Assembly: GCA_009103225.1 (NCBI GenBank)
Contig: RHPI01000385.1
Coordinates: forward strand, 643,479-707,478
Reading direction: 5' to 3'
DNA length: 64,000 nucleotides
DNA from: Chlorokybus atmophyticus
Lineage: Eukaryota > Streptophyta > Chlorokybophyceae > Chlorokybales > Chlorokybaceae
Part shown: one piece after another, positions 21,481 through 33,673 of the stretch
Layout: the number at the start of each line of letters is the position of its first letter
Numbering within the stretch: the first letter of the stretch is position 1
Program-made: the position numbers and the translations under genes
The notes under the pieces: model-generated
Seen by the model: only the letters and a program-made list of their open reading frames with translations
Database searches by the model: none
Told to the model about the DNA's origin: nothing

Positions 21481-23937
21481 CCCCACACCTTCCTCTCCTA
21501 GTAAGACATCTGCCCAAGGACACAAGCTGTTAATAATGGATGTGTGCAAGTGCACAAACACACAAGTTGTGCACTTTAAAAGTGTTAAAACTGATTTTGC
21601 CTCCTCAAGTTTCAAGTGCTTAATGTGGAGTATTCCGCTCAAACAAGAGCTCTCCACACCTCTCAACTGAACACTTGCTTTGAAACGAACCGCTCGCGAA
21701 TTAACGGTACGGGTAAAAAGCTATAGCAACTGGAAGTTTTCACTTTGTACACTCAGCTCAACTCACAATTGCATTCGACACATAAGGTGCCGAAATCTCG
21801 TTGGGTTAGCCCTACAGGCCGACATTGACAAGTTGTAAGTTGTGAGTTTAACACCGGCCGCGCAGATTGACTCTGACTTACTGGCGGTCGAAGCAGCCGA
21901 TGTTGCCGCCGGACTGCGCCCTTCAAGGTTGTAAGTGTAAAACAACTTCAAACCCGTTTCCGTTGGCCATGGCAGCTCTTGTGCTTGTTGTGACATTTGT
22001 GGATGATGAGTTTATTTTTACCACGCAAGCTGTCACGGTTTACATCCAGATGCCTTTCAAATGCCTTTTTGATATGATTTTAAATCATTATTAATTGTAT
22101 ATGGTTCAGAGGAATCATCTTCTTTATATGAAAGTATGTGATGAGTTGCGATTTCGGAGTATGACATATTTGAAACAACTACTTGATAGCAGCGCATACA
22201 GAGTGGGAAAATGTTAAAGAAGCAAAGCTCCTACTGTACATGAGATTGAATATCCAAACAAAAATAACTTATTATCATCGTAACCGATTTCCTATAAACT
22301 TTGCAATGGCCATTGTGGGACCGCTTGGCGCCATCGCAATTTACGATACCGACAAACGGTGTTTGTAGTTGCGCAACGTCAAAATCGAATTGCAAGACAT
22401 GTTAATGACGAAAATTGCGTGATAGATGCGTGACACAAAAATGCGGCATTCACAGAAGGAGCATTGCAATTGTGATTACGTTGAATACGGCATATAGTAT
22501 TCATACACCATGTCTCGCAGGAGCAACTTATAAATGTCTCGTGATGAGTCGACACCGATTGCCTTGGAAGCCACTTGCGCACGACTTTAAATCATTTAGA
22601 AGTCTGCAAACGACGCACCATGGTTCGCTGCGAGCTTCCTCCGTTGCGCAATGTCGTAAAGCTCCGTCTCTCCGTCTCTCGCGGCCTCGCTTGTCGCATG
22701 CGTGTCCCCATGGCCCGCCACGTGCTCAACATGCAAGTCATGGCATGACAGTGGTAGGCCAGTCCCTTACGAAGAAGCGCTGTGCCGTAGGCCTGTCTGG
22801 CCTGTGGTGGCGCCAGCCGGTACCACTGCCCAACGCAGCGTGCGCCGCCGCCCTACTAGTGACCAACGTCACCCAAGTAGGGTCATCGCCGCAGAGCACA
22901 ACAGCAGCCTGTCCAGAAAGTGCGCCTGGGTCCAGCCGAACCCGGCTTTAACACGAGGTTGTCGTCAAACCTCGAACTCAACACAGCTTGAAAAAGCGCA
23001 CAACAGCGCAGACGCCCCGACCGAACCGCGCTTTTGCGCGTGACTCCGGCCCTCCCCTCGCTTGGAAGTCCCCATCGGATGGCTTTCATTGGTTCGCAGG
23101 CCCCCGCAGGCGTGGAGAGGACGGTTGCCGTACGGGGCATGCTGAGTGCGAGAGATCTTATCGGATCGTCCACCACCCTGGACATGGCGTTACCGACGAC
23201 GGCTCCGTTGGCGCACCGTCGCCTTGCGCCGGAGAGCGCTTCAGGCCTAACCTTACTGTTCCGTCGCCGGGTGTCACCCTTTCGGACGCTTGCGCGGCAG
23301 CAAGCACAGTTGCCCCCTGCATTGCATGCACCCATGCACGGAGGCATGCGTGGACGCGGCACGCACCCTTCGTCCTCTAGCATGCATCCAGCCCTGTAGT
23401 TCGCCGCCAGCACCACCGACACGTCATCAGCGACTTTTGCAGACGCCCAGCGTCAGGCCGGCAGCACTCAGTGGTGGCAGCGGCAGTGCATCCGTCTGAC
23501 AGCCGGGACGGGGCTCACGCGGGCAGCGCCTGATCCACACATGCTCGTACCGGCAGCAGCGCGACCGGGTTGTGATAGGCCTGTAGCACTGGCGAGTGCA
23601 GTCTACCGCCATTGACAGGTCGCCCTGGTCAGTGCGAACAGTGATCGGCAATAGAGACAGACGGTTGCTTGCCGACCCTTCTGCATCGGCTTGGGGGCAG
23701 CTTCTAGCGGTAAGGATGCTACTGAGCCCGCTTGCTTGCCCAACACACAGAGCCTGAGAGTTGCTTGTGCACCATGCAAGCATTGTGTTGGCATCACTGC
23801 ACATGCTTCATGCACGTATGGCATGTTGCAATTGTCTACCATTCGCATTTTCCTGGATCTTGAAACAACGTGGTTGTGCAGAGCAGCGGTGCATCATCCT
23901 ACCAATGCAGGCGAAGCACTGTGCCATCCAATCAGCA
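21481..23937. other. Intergenic region upstream of the lyase gene; no gene recognised
   Basis: The first part (21.5-22.6 kb) is AT-moderate with no conserved frame. From about 22,620 to 23,600 GC content rises sharply and overlapping long frames appear on both strands. None shows a known domain and their composition follows GC bias. This GC-rich block probably includes the promoter and 5' untranslated region of the lyase gene at 23,938. Upstream in-frame methionines at 23,761 and 23,905 precede the chosen start. Confidence 0.5.
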
Positions 23938-26874
23938 ATGCGGGCGCTGCATCTCTGCCTGCTGGGGTTGGTGCTGGCCGTCATCACGTCCTCGCAGCTC
24001 CAGCTGGCAGCCGCACAGCAGCCACCCAGCAGCGACTTTGCCCGTGCGCTGGACACACTGCGGCCCGGCCACCCGCGCTGTGCGGTCACAACAGACACGC
24101 TACCAGGTACGCAAGGCAGGAACGGTTGGCATCTGTGTGGCCCCGGCCAGTGCCACTTAATACTGTTAGTCGTGGTCATAGGTGCAGCTGAAACTGAGTA
24201 TGATGATTTGGTTGTTGCAGGGATCCAGGCGTACAACAACGCGAAGAACACGATGTGGCCCCTCGTCCTGAGCGCCATGCAAAAGGCCAACGCCACCATC
24301 AAACTGCCGCGCCCTTCCAGGTCAGTGGCAGCAGCAGCAACTTCACTGTCAATGGCAGTGGCTAGTCTCGTGTGCAGGCTCGCTGATATGCGCTTGTCTT
24401 GTGGTTGGCTGCAGCTGCACCGCGCGGTGTTTTGCGGACACCGTGGCGAGCGTGGCGGGAGGCTTCCTTGTGGACCGCGACCCCTTCAAGCTGGCTCGCG
24501 CGCGCAGCGACGTGTTGTACGTGGCCTCCCTGCCTGCGTGGAGCGCGACGTTCCTCAAGGGCGAGGCGTACCTGGACGTGAGCAACTACCTGCTGGCGGT
24601 GTCGTGGGGCTACGACTGGTTGTACGACAGCCTCAGCGCAGCCGACCGCGACGCCCTCTGGAACGCGGTGTCCACCAAGGCCTTCCTCCCCGCCCTCAAC
24701 GCGGCCATGATGCGCGCGGTGGCCGCCCAGGAAACCAACGTGGGGGTGAACGCGATGACGGGCTTCGTGGTGGCGGCGCTGGCGTTTGCGGAGCGCAACA
24801 CCACGCTGTGCGGGCAGATCCTGGCGCTGGCCCTCCCCGCCATTGGAAAGCAGGTCCAGGTGCTCAGTCCCAGCGGCGCCTTCTTCGAGGGACCCTTCTA
24901 CGGCAGCTACATTGGATACAACCTGCCCCTTGCACTCAGCGCCCTCAAGACTGCCCTCAACGGCAACGACTACGGGTGGAGCAACAACCCCGCGCTGATG
25001 GCGTCCGCGTACTTCCGCATCCAATCCCTCAGCCCCACTGTGCAGCCGTTCGCGTTCGCCGACGGGGACTGCCAGGCCCTCTCCATGCAGCTCAGCTTCT
25101 ACGCCGCCGCGCAGACCAGCGACATGTACGTGGTCTCCAACGAGTTCAACCTCAAGCTGACGGGCCTCTTCTTCCGCGTGTTCTGGACAAGACCTGCCTC
25201 TTTCATCAAAGTGCTCCCGCCCAACCCTCTCCCCCTGGACGTGCGCCACGCGGGGTATGAGGTGGAGACGGTGTTCTTGCGCACCGCATGGGACAACCCG
25301 CTCGCCGCGTACCTGGCCGTGAAGGGTGGGTCCAACCCTGGACCCCAGGAAAGCAATCACGCCCACCTCGACCTCGGGTCCTTTGAGTTCGAAAACGACG
25401 GCGCGAGGTGGTTCGTGGACCTGGGATACGACAGCTACACACTCAAAAACTACTTCACGCCAGGACTCAAGTACCGTTACAGGTGAGAGAGCGAGAGAGA
25501 GTGACTCACCCACCGCAACCTTGCAACTGCTGCTGGTGTATGTATGAATGTCCAGCTGATTATGTACTACTACTACGCAGCTACTACCGCACGCGCACGG
25601 AGTCGCACAACACGCTGGCTGTGCGCAGCAACGCGACGCAGTCCCCGATCTTGTGCGGCAACCAGGCGCTGGGCGCGACCGCCACGCTGTCGTCTCCGTT
25701 CTCCTCACTGCTGCGCTCGCACACTATCGTCGACCTCACGCAGGCGTACGCGCACGAGGGCGCGTTGAGCGTGTGTCGCGGCCTGGCGCTGCTCAAGGAC
25801 GTGGCGGCCCCGCAGGCGCGCCTCCTCGTGCAGGACGAGCTGTCTTTCATACGACCCACGGACATCGTGAGCATGTTCCACACGCGCGCCACGTCCGTGA
25901 CCATCTCCGTCACGTCGGATGGCCGCCCCATGGTCCTGCTCCAGCAGGGTCGCTCCCAGCTGCAGGGCGTCATCCTCAGCCCCGACGACGCCTACTTCGA
26001 CGTCTTCGCCACGGACCCGGCCGTCGCGGGCAGGGCGGGCGAGAACCCCAACACGGGCGTCACCAACCTGGTGGTGCGCCTGCCCACCCTGCGCACCGAC
26101 GCCACCATCGCCGTGCGCTGGTCCAACCCGCTCAACGATGCCCCGCCCCCGCCCCCGCCAGTGCCGAGCNNNNNNNNNNNNNNNNNNNNNNNNNNNNNNN
26201 NNNNNNNNNNNNNNNNNNNNNNNNNNNNNNNNNNNNNNNNNNNNNNNNNNNNNNNNNNNNNNNNNNNNNNNNNNNNNNNNNNNNNNNNNNNNNNNNNNNN
26301 NNNNNNNNNNNNNNNNNNNNNNNNNNNNNNNNNNNNNNNNNNNNNNNNNNNNNNNNNNNNNNNNNNNNNNNNNNNNNNNNNNNNNNNNNNNNNNNNNNNN
26401 NNNNNNNNNNNNNNNNNNNNNNNNNNNNNNNNNNNNNNNNNNNNNNNNNNNNNNNNNNNNNNNNNNNNNNNNNNNNNNNNNNNNNNNNNNNNNNNNNNNN
26501 NNNNNNNNNNNNNNNNNNNNNNNNNNNNNNNNNNNNNNNNNNNNCCGCCACCAGTGGCGGGCATGCCGCCGCCCTCGGATGCACCGCACCCTCCCCCTCC
26601 CCCTCCAACGCCAGTGCAGGAAGTGTCACCGCCCGCAGACGCACCACCCTCGGCTGCACCACTCGCTGCGCCGCCACCACTGGACGGCGTGCCACCGCTG
26701 CTGGCGGATGCACCGCCGCCTTTCTGTGTGTGTGTGCCGCCACTGCAGGGAGTGCTGCCCTCGCACTCGGATGCACCCCCGACCTCAGCCGCATTCGCCC
26801 AGAGCCAGGAGATGGCATGGATGGCACGGCTCATCTCTCCAACTGCACTACAGCCGCTTTCAGACTGGCAGTAG
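23938..26874 (+). CDS. Secreted heparinase II/III-like polysaccharide lyase
   Basis: Four exons: 23,938-24,106; 24,221-24,320; 24,415-25,482; 25,581-26,874, with canonical GT-AG introns and matching phases; 876 aa including 125 unknown residues from the N gap. The chosen start gives a classic signal peptide (MRALHLCLLGLVLAVITSS...), so secretion is expected. The family cleaves acidic polysaccharides by beta-elimination through an alpha/alpha toroid plus a beta-sandwich domain. Seen here are the toroid motif FFEGPFYGSY (residues 246-255), which carries the candidate tyrosine, and the beta-sheet motif NHAHLDLGSF with His405, His407 and Asp409. After the lyase domain comes a Pro/Ala/Ser-rich tail (PPPPPP, SDAPHPPP) across and after the gap, a likely wall-associated linker. 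The substrate is unknown. The family call rests on motifs; exact length is uncertain because of the gap. Confidence 0.8.
26170..26544. other. Assembly gap (375 N) inside the lyase gene
   Basis: The gap lies within the proline-rich coding tail, flanked by CCN-rich repeats on both sides. Its length is a multiple of three, so the frame continues, but the size may be only an estimate. Confidence 0.95.
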
Positions 26875-27709
26875 AGAGAGAGTGAGTGGGCACAGGCCTT
26901 GTTCCATAGTGTAGAGACATTCTTTTGGCCTCTCGCGCAAGCGAAGAGGCCCATTCTTTCCCCTTGTCGGTGTTGCACTGCTCAGTTAGGCTAGCAGTAG
27001 TGGAGTGCACCACCCGACACAGAGAGTTTGTAGGCTTTGGCCTCCCAAGGCACAAAATCAATTTTTTTGTACGCGTAGGCGCGCTTTCGAGTTTACAGTT
27101 GGTAGCTTCCTGGCCAGGATTACCACCCAAAACCGTCGGTTGAAGCTGAGTGCTGTCGTTCGCTGTCTCTGACAACTCTTGAGTGGGCAATGGTTGTGGT
27201 ATTGTTGCTGCAGGGTGTCAATTGAACCTGTCAATGGTGACAAGCGTGTCATACATGAACAACAAGTTGCTGACGCCTCAACAATCATAGCATATCGCCA
27301 AATCCGCAGCCTCTGCCTACTTGCATGTGTTCGCCACTGGAGAGTGTGGCACAGCGGATTCTATGCTCTACGTCCCACCAGGCTCTGAGTGTAGTTCATA
27401 ACCAAGCAGTAAATGCGAAGCAGTAAATGTCAGCCGAGCAAAACACTGCACTCCAACACTGGCTACAACAGCAATGCCCCATGTGGCAACATGAAAAGGG
27501 CAGCTAGCCGATACCCGTTAATATCTCAACTGTTCTTAAGTCAAACTACACCACCATCGTAGCTAATCTAACCAAAACCATGATCTCCTCCCAGCAGCTT
27601 ATCAGCTGCTGTACAGTTAGGAAAGGAATGGGAACAAGGCACAGACGTTCCAGTAAGCCTTGACAGTATTCTAATTGTTGCAGACACTTATTCTGCTGTG
27701 TGTGTGCGG
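26875..27709. other. Convergent intergenic region between lyase and Tic62-like genes
   Basis: It holds the 3' ends of two converging genes. No coding frame is recognised. A GC-rich hairpin (GGCCTCTCGC-GCAA-GCGAAGAGGCC) lies at about 26,928-26,953 in the expected 3' untranslated region of the lyase gene. Confidence 0.5.
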
Positions 27710-30700
27710 CTACTGATGCTTGTTATTGGATGCAGCGGGCGTGGGCGTGGGTGAGGTGGGCGGTTTCAAGCCTGGGTAGCGCGTGTAGGGCGACAGCGGG
27801 GTCGGGCTCGGGGGCAGGTTCGTCGAGTCTGAGGGGGTCCATTGCCGTTGTTGCTGCGGGGCGGCTGAGCTCTCCACCTTGCCGTTCCCACCCTGCGATG
27901 ACTTTGACGCGGGGGGTGTTCGGGCCGCTTCCACTACCTCGCGCGCCACGTCTTGCGCCTTCTCTGCCACTTTCGCAACCCTGACACACAGACACACAGA
28001 GCATGTTCAGCGCATCCAAACATTGGTCAGCTGCATCAACGGTGCGCCCACTTTGTACTACAACTACTCACTTGGGCTTGGCGGCCTCAACAACCTCCTC
28101 CACGTCCTCCACAACATCCTGCGCGGGCTTCCACTGCCACGGCCACTGCCACCTGCACGCCAGCACACAATATGCTTGTCACCCTGTATGTGACAACACC
28201 CCAGCACAAGCACACCATGCTAAGTTAGTGTAGAGTGGCATACCCGTCCGCCTGAGCAGCTGCCTTCTTGACGGTGCGTGTCGCCTGATCTACTGTATCC
28301 ATCACCGCGTCCTGCGCTTGCTTGACGTCCACCTTCTGCACGACCTCCTGCGCAGCCTCCTGAACCTTGCTTACCACCTGCTTGGCCTTCTTCTGTACGT
28401 CCTTGGGCGCGACTTCCTGTACCTTGCTCACCACCTGCTCACCCTTCTTCTGCATGTCCTTGGGCGAGACCTCCTGCACCTTGCTGACGACCTCCTCGGT
28501 CTTCTTCTGCACGTCCTTGGACGAGACCTCCTGCACCTTGCTAGCGACCTCCTCAGCCTTCTTCTGCATATCCTTGGGCGCAACCTCCTGCACCTTGCTT
28601 GCCACCTCCTCGGCCTTCTTCTGCACATCCTTTGGCACGACCTCCTGCACCTTGCTCACCACCTCCTCAGCCTTCTTCTGCAACTCCTTGGGCGCGGGGG
28701 GAGACGGCGGTGCTTGCTGCTGGCTGGTGACTGAGCTCGCGGGCGTGGGCGTCGGGGATGTGGGCGGCTTCAGGCCAGGGTACCGCGCGTATCTGTGCTT
28801 GCAAATAGAGAGCAAGAGGTAAGCGTGCGCAAATGCATTCTATCGACTTGTGTCATGCTTTGACAGGGGACGCAATAATGACACGCTGGGATGTATGCAC
28901 ATGTCTTACGGTGAGAGTGGTGTTGGGCTGGGGGGCAAGTCTGTTGATGACTTGCGTGTGGGTTGGGCAGTTGTTGTTGATGCGCTGTCCGTCGTGGATG
29001 CCACCGCGCTGGTGCGGCGCTGCCATGGCCACGAGAACCTGCATAGTTCATCCAAGCTATGAGCAACCGCACACAACCCTGCCGCACAAGTCACCATGGC
29101 AATCAGCTATGACGTATCTCACCCAATGCTCTCCTCCTCCTGCTGCTCGGCCTGCTCCGGTTTCTTGCTACTCTCCTGCTGCAGCGCAGCCTGTAACAAT
29201 AGGGTGAGTGCCACATTACACAACTGCGCACTTGCATATGCACGCCGATCCCGATGGGCTTCTTACCTGTACAACAGCTCGACGCTTGGCCTCAGCCTCT
29301 AATAAACGCAAAAGAAACGACACAGGTTGAGTAACTCATGTTACAGAGTGTACAATAGATAACAGCATCTGATCACCACAAGGGGATGTTCACCTTCAGC
29401 CTGCTTCTTGGCCTTGGCCTCAGCTTCCTGCTTCGCCTTGGCTTCAGCCTGCTGCCTTGCCTTGGCCTCAGATTCTTGCTTCGACTTGGCCTCGGCCTCC
29501 TGCTTAGCCTTGGCCTCAGCCGCTGCCTTGGCCTCAGTCTCCTTCCTGGCCTGCTCCTCGTCCTTAGCCTTCTTGGCCTGGGCCTCGGCGTCAATCTTGG
29601 CCTTGGCCTCAGTGTCCTTGCGGCGCTTCTCTTCCTCCTGAGCCTTCACCTGACCGTGAAGATGTTACAAACACGTGTCGTGTAGCTAGCTATTTAATTT
29701 GTAGGTGGCCAACACCTGCCCTTGACCAGCTCACACCAGAAAACCCAACAAACACACCAACACCACACAGGCTCACCTGGCGTGTCATATCAACAGCGGG
29801 TGTCTTCTTCGCCACCACCTGCGGCTTCTTCTCCTCCTCCTCTGGCTCCTCCTCCTCCTCTTCCGGCTCTGCAAGGGCAGCCTCGCGCTCCTGACGGGTC
29901 AACCTGCGGGGAGCAAGAAGCAACCAACGAGCCTCAGCACGCTCAAGGTGTCAGGTACTCAGAGAAACATTTGCACACAATGCTGCAGGACTTACATTCG
30001 GCCCTTGCGTCTGGCGGCGTCGGCGGCATTGGCGAGGCGAGCGGCGGCAGCCTCCTCGCGCTCAAGGCGGTCAGCGCGCTCCTGCGCAGCCTCCACGGCT
30101 TCGCGGGCAGCCGCCGCGGCAGCCTCGAGGCGGCTGGCCTGGTCCTCGGCACTGGCCAGGGCGGTGCGGTAGGCGGCCGCCAGGCGGGCACGCTCGGCAG
30201 CCAGCACGGCGGCCTCCTCCGCGGCCTCCTCGGCAGCCTTGCGCTCGCGCTCCGCCTGCTGTCGCGCCGCGGCGGCCTCGCGCTCAGCCTTGCGCGGGTC
30301 CACAGCGGGCTTCTGCACGGCCTTCGGGGCAGCTTCCTGTGCCTGAGCAAGGGCTTGCTGCGGCTGGGCAGCCTTGATGGACGGCCTGCAGATACCTCAT
30401 GTTGCAGTATGGGTCTCACTCAAGCATTGCACAAGTGCACACACACACACCACCACATGTGCTTACCTGGGCGTTGCCCGTGCAGCTGGAGCGGGAGGCG
30501 CCTCCTCCTCATCGACGTAGAATGTGGCCTCCTGCTTTGGTGCACCGCCACCGAGAAGCCCGCCCAGCAGCGACTTGACTGCAGGCTTTGCAGGCACCGC
30601 CTCTTCCTCATCCTCTTCTTCCTCATCCTCCTCTTCCTTGACCTGTTACACGTGACACTGCAATAGTAACACAACTATTTCCCCGCTAATGACCAAAGTC

Positions 30701-33673
30701 TCCACATTCAACAACTCCATGACACCTACCTTGCGGCCGCCTAGGAGACCGCCAAGGAGTCCTCGGGGGCGTGGAGGCGCGACCTCCTCCTCTTCTTCCT
30801 CCTCCTCTTCCTCCTCCACCCTGCGTCCTCCGCCAAACAGGCCGCCCAGGCCCAGCTTGGGGGCGGGCTTGGGTTGCTCCTGCACTGGAGCGGGTCGTCC
30901 CCCACGCTTGTTGCTGGCGGGCGTGGCAGGGGCAGCGGGCTGCTGGAGCGCACCAAAGATGCCGCCGCGACGCACAGGAGGCTCCTCCTCCTCCTCCTCT
31001 TCCTCCTCCTGTGACTTACATACATGAGCACGCGCTCAAATGGAAGCGGGTGATGACACCACTCAGTGCATGCACACCAACCTGTTTGCGGCCGAAAAGG
31101 CCAAAGAGTGGCCGCCGAGGGGCCTCCTCCTCTTCGTCATCCTCATAATCATCCTCATCCTGCACACGGCGCCCCAGCCCAAAGAACTTTGGCTTGGGCG
31201 CAGGCGGCGGGGGCGCCGCCCCCCTCGCAGGTGCTTTTCCCCGTCCCTTCACAGCGGCCGCAGCCTTGGCTGCCTTCGCCCTGGCTTCAGCCTCTGCCTT
31301 GGCATTAGCGTCGGCAACAGCCTTGGCCTTGGCGCGTGCCTCCGCCTCCGCCTTGGCCTTGGCTTCGGCAATGGCCCTTGCCTTGGCGCGCACCTCGGCC
31401 TCCGCCTTGGCCTTAGCCTCGGCCTCTGCACGGTTCTTAGCCTCGACCTCGGCACGGGCGCGGGCCTGCGCCTCCTCCTGCTCCGCCCTGGCCTCTGCCT
31501 CGGCGTCAGCCTCGGCGTCAGCCTCGGCCTGTCGGCGTGCGAGGAGCTCGCGCCGGGCCTGCGTGAGGCCGCGGTGGGGCTCAATGTCCAGGAGGAGGTC
31601 GGCGAGGGGGCGCAGGGGAGCAGCGGGGTCCGCCACCACCTCCAGGTACTTGTTCTCGGCCAGCTCAGGGGAGGAGAGGACGGTGGACACCACCTGCGCC
31701 ACCTGCACCGCCGCCACGTTGCCGCCGTTGGCCGCGTCCTTGCGCAGAAGACGCAGGTTGGATGACGACGCAAATGAGTCAGACACCTTCTCCGTCGCAC
31801 CGGGACGCACGATCTGAGTAAAGCAAGCAGTCAAGAGGGTGGGTGCGCATGCAGCACTGTGCACCAACGATAGCAATCCTCCATATGCACAATCGAACTC
31901 ACCGTGAACTCGATGCCACTGTCAACAAGCGCGTCCTCTACCTTTGCGTACGCGCTCTTGCCGCCCCCAAACAGGCTGCAGACGCACCGTATCAACAAAA
32001 TTACTACATGCCTGGAGTGGTAACAGTGAGCTGAGCATTTTGAGCAGTCTACTGTTGGTAACTGACTTGAGGAAGCCTCCCTTGGAAGCGCCCTGCATGG
32101 AGATGAGCACAAACTGCTCCACGCCCGCTTCGGCAGCGGCTTCGACGAGGGCGACGGCGTCGGCAGGGTTGGTGGCGCCGGTGCCGAGCACGCAAACCAC
32201 GCGCGAGGCGCCGCCCATGGCGGAGGCTATGGCGCGCTCGTCGGCATAGTCCACGGGCGCCAGCGACAGCGCGTTGAGGCGCGCAGATGGCAGAAGCTCC
32301 AGCTTGCGGATGAGCTCGAAGAACTCCTGCGCGCCTTCCACGTCCTCCACCGCCGCCTGCACACGGAAACCCTCGCCCAACAGCTCGCGCACGATGCGCG
32401 CGCCCACGCGGCTCGTCGCGCCCGTCACAACCACACTGCTGCCGCTAGGGACACCGCCTCCGCCGCCGCCCGCCCCGCCCCCAACCAGCGTGGCAATGGG
32501 ACCGCCACTCCCCTTTGGCGTGCCTGTTGTAACAACATGGCCGCACAAGCAGAATGAGTGAGCAACCCCAACGAACCACCAACAGCCAAGCATGCTTACT
32601 TTTTGAACCGTGCATGCAGGTCGGACTTGAGAGCCATTACAGACAATGCAGTGATAATGACTTCAGTGAGCGATCAACCTGTATTAATTGCTGCGTGAAC
32701 TACTTGCAGCACTACACATATGTGTTATTGACTGACAGCAAGCTGACCACATTAGTGAAATCAACATGCCGCAAGAAGCTTGGAATGACTCCGTTCTTTC
32801 TGTCCTGGGTGCATGTAGTACAGAAACCCAGTTGCCAGCCTCTTCACCAATTCTCTGTGAATCGCGCAAGTCCAAGCAAAAGTGTGTTGCACACACGTCC
32901 TTATATGTGCCGGCATCCCAACAAGCAATCGACTGACTTGCCAGTGGGCATGTGTTGTGCTCTCTAGTCATGCGTGTCTAGCACTCTGCACTGTCGTGAT
33001 CTGTTGTACGTAGGTGGCGAGCATATCATACTTGCAAAGGTCAGCGTGGCCATAATTAGTCTTTCCTCCACTAAACTGCATGGCTTGAGCCATGCATACA
33101 CCAATGTGCACCGCAAGAACCCATCGACCAAACTGTGCACCGCCATTATCATTCACCATGCATGTTCTTGCGGCGGATGAGTGTGTAACCCACTGTTTGT
33201 CTGGGTGGTAGCAGTTCTCCGTTGACCGCATACCAGTCCACGCCCTAAGCACGTGCATGCTTGGGACAACAGGTGTTCCACTCGCAACTCCGCGATGGGG
33301 CATCATGTGGTGCGACCCACTCCTTCAATGCGATGTGGATGGTACTCTATGTGTGTGCTACAATGCATGCGCTGTTTGCTTGGCGTTTCAGTATCCTATC
33401 CATGGTTGATGTTAGCGTGTGTGCAATGCTCTGCGCGGACGTGCATACACCTGTGAGGATGGCGCTGGTAGGACCCAGCGAGCGGCTACGCGTGGAGGAA
33501 GCTGTCAGCGAGCGTGATACGGGTAGAGGCTCTCCCAACAGCGACGGCGCCGCAACCCGCCTGCCCGACAGCTGCGGCCGGCGCCGCTGCCCATTGGCGT
33601 CACGCCCGCTCGCGCAGGGAGCGGACAGCGCCGACGCCGAAGCTACTCTAAGGGACGACGTGGCTGACGCCAT
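27710..33673 (-). CDS. TIC62: Tic62-like chloroplast protein, NAD(P)-binding and FNR-binding
   Basis: Fifteen exons: 33,451-33,673; 32,067-32,523; 31,903-31,975; 31,082-31,813; 30,730-31,008; 30,467-30,642; 29,996-30,385; 29,777-29,903; 29,394-29,649; 29,267-29,298; 29,123-29,190; 28,910-29,038; 28,244-28,792; 28,072-28,152; 27,710-27,980. All phases agree; product 1,280 aa. Exon 1 is a Ser/Ala/Arg-rich transit peptide (MASATSSLRVASASALSAP). Residues about 95-310 are a short-chain-dehydrogenase-like Rossmann domain (VVVTGATSRVGARIV, FVLISMQGASKGGF, IVRPGATEKVSDSF), as in Tic62, a redox-responsive subunit at the inner-envelope translocon and thylakoid. Then come very long Ala/Glu/Lys/Arg coiled-coil and acidic GLLGGLLGG-type segments, six 19-aa repeats, and two FNR-binding motifs (SPYARYPGLKPPTSP across exons 12-13; PLSPYTRYPGLKPPTSP near the C-terminus). 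Plant Tic62 is about half this length. Confidence 0.85.
28366..28710 (-). repeat. Coding minisatellite: six 57-bp units in Tic62-like exon 13
   Basis: It encodes six successive 19-aa units of consensus PKDVQKKAEEVASKVQEVA (the last is one residue shorter). The units differ mainly at four positions. Alternating charged and hydrophobic residues suggest an amphipathic helix, similar in style to LEA proteins. Confidence 0.85.

Noticed and set aside
22883-23422. 179-aa minus-strand ORF in the GC-rich region
   Set aside because: Composition-driven open frame with overlapping frames on the other strand; no conserved motif.
23761-23937. Upstream in-frame methionines of the lyase gene
   Set aside because: They would bury the hydrophobic signal sequence 60 residues inside; the start at 23,938 places it at the N-terminus.
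24362-25708. 448-aa minus-strand ORF opposite the lyase exons
   Set aside because: It is an antisense shadow of a GC-rich coding region: no domain, His/Arg/Gly-rich composition, and the plus strand has conserved motifs and introns.
28318-28734. Leucine-rich plus-strand ORF over the Tic62 repeat exon
   Set aside because: Repetitive LLHVLGRDLLHLA units arise from the complement of the 57-bp repeat; the minus strand carries the conserved motifs and phases.
32600-32634. Alternative short first exon of Tic62 (MHGSK or MALKSDLH)
   Set aside because: The MALKSDLH frame has the wrong phase and neither gives a transit peptide; the exon at 33,451-33,673 supplies both the phase and a convincing transit peptide.
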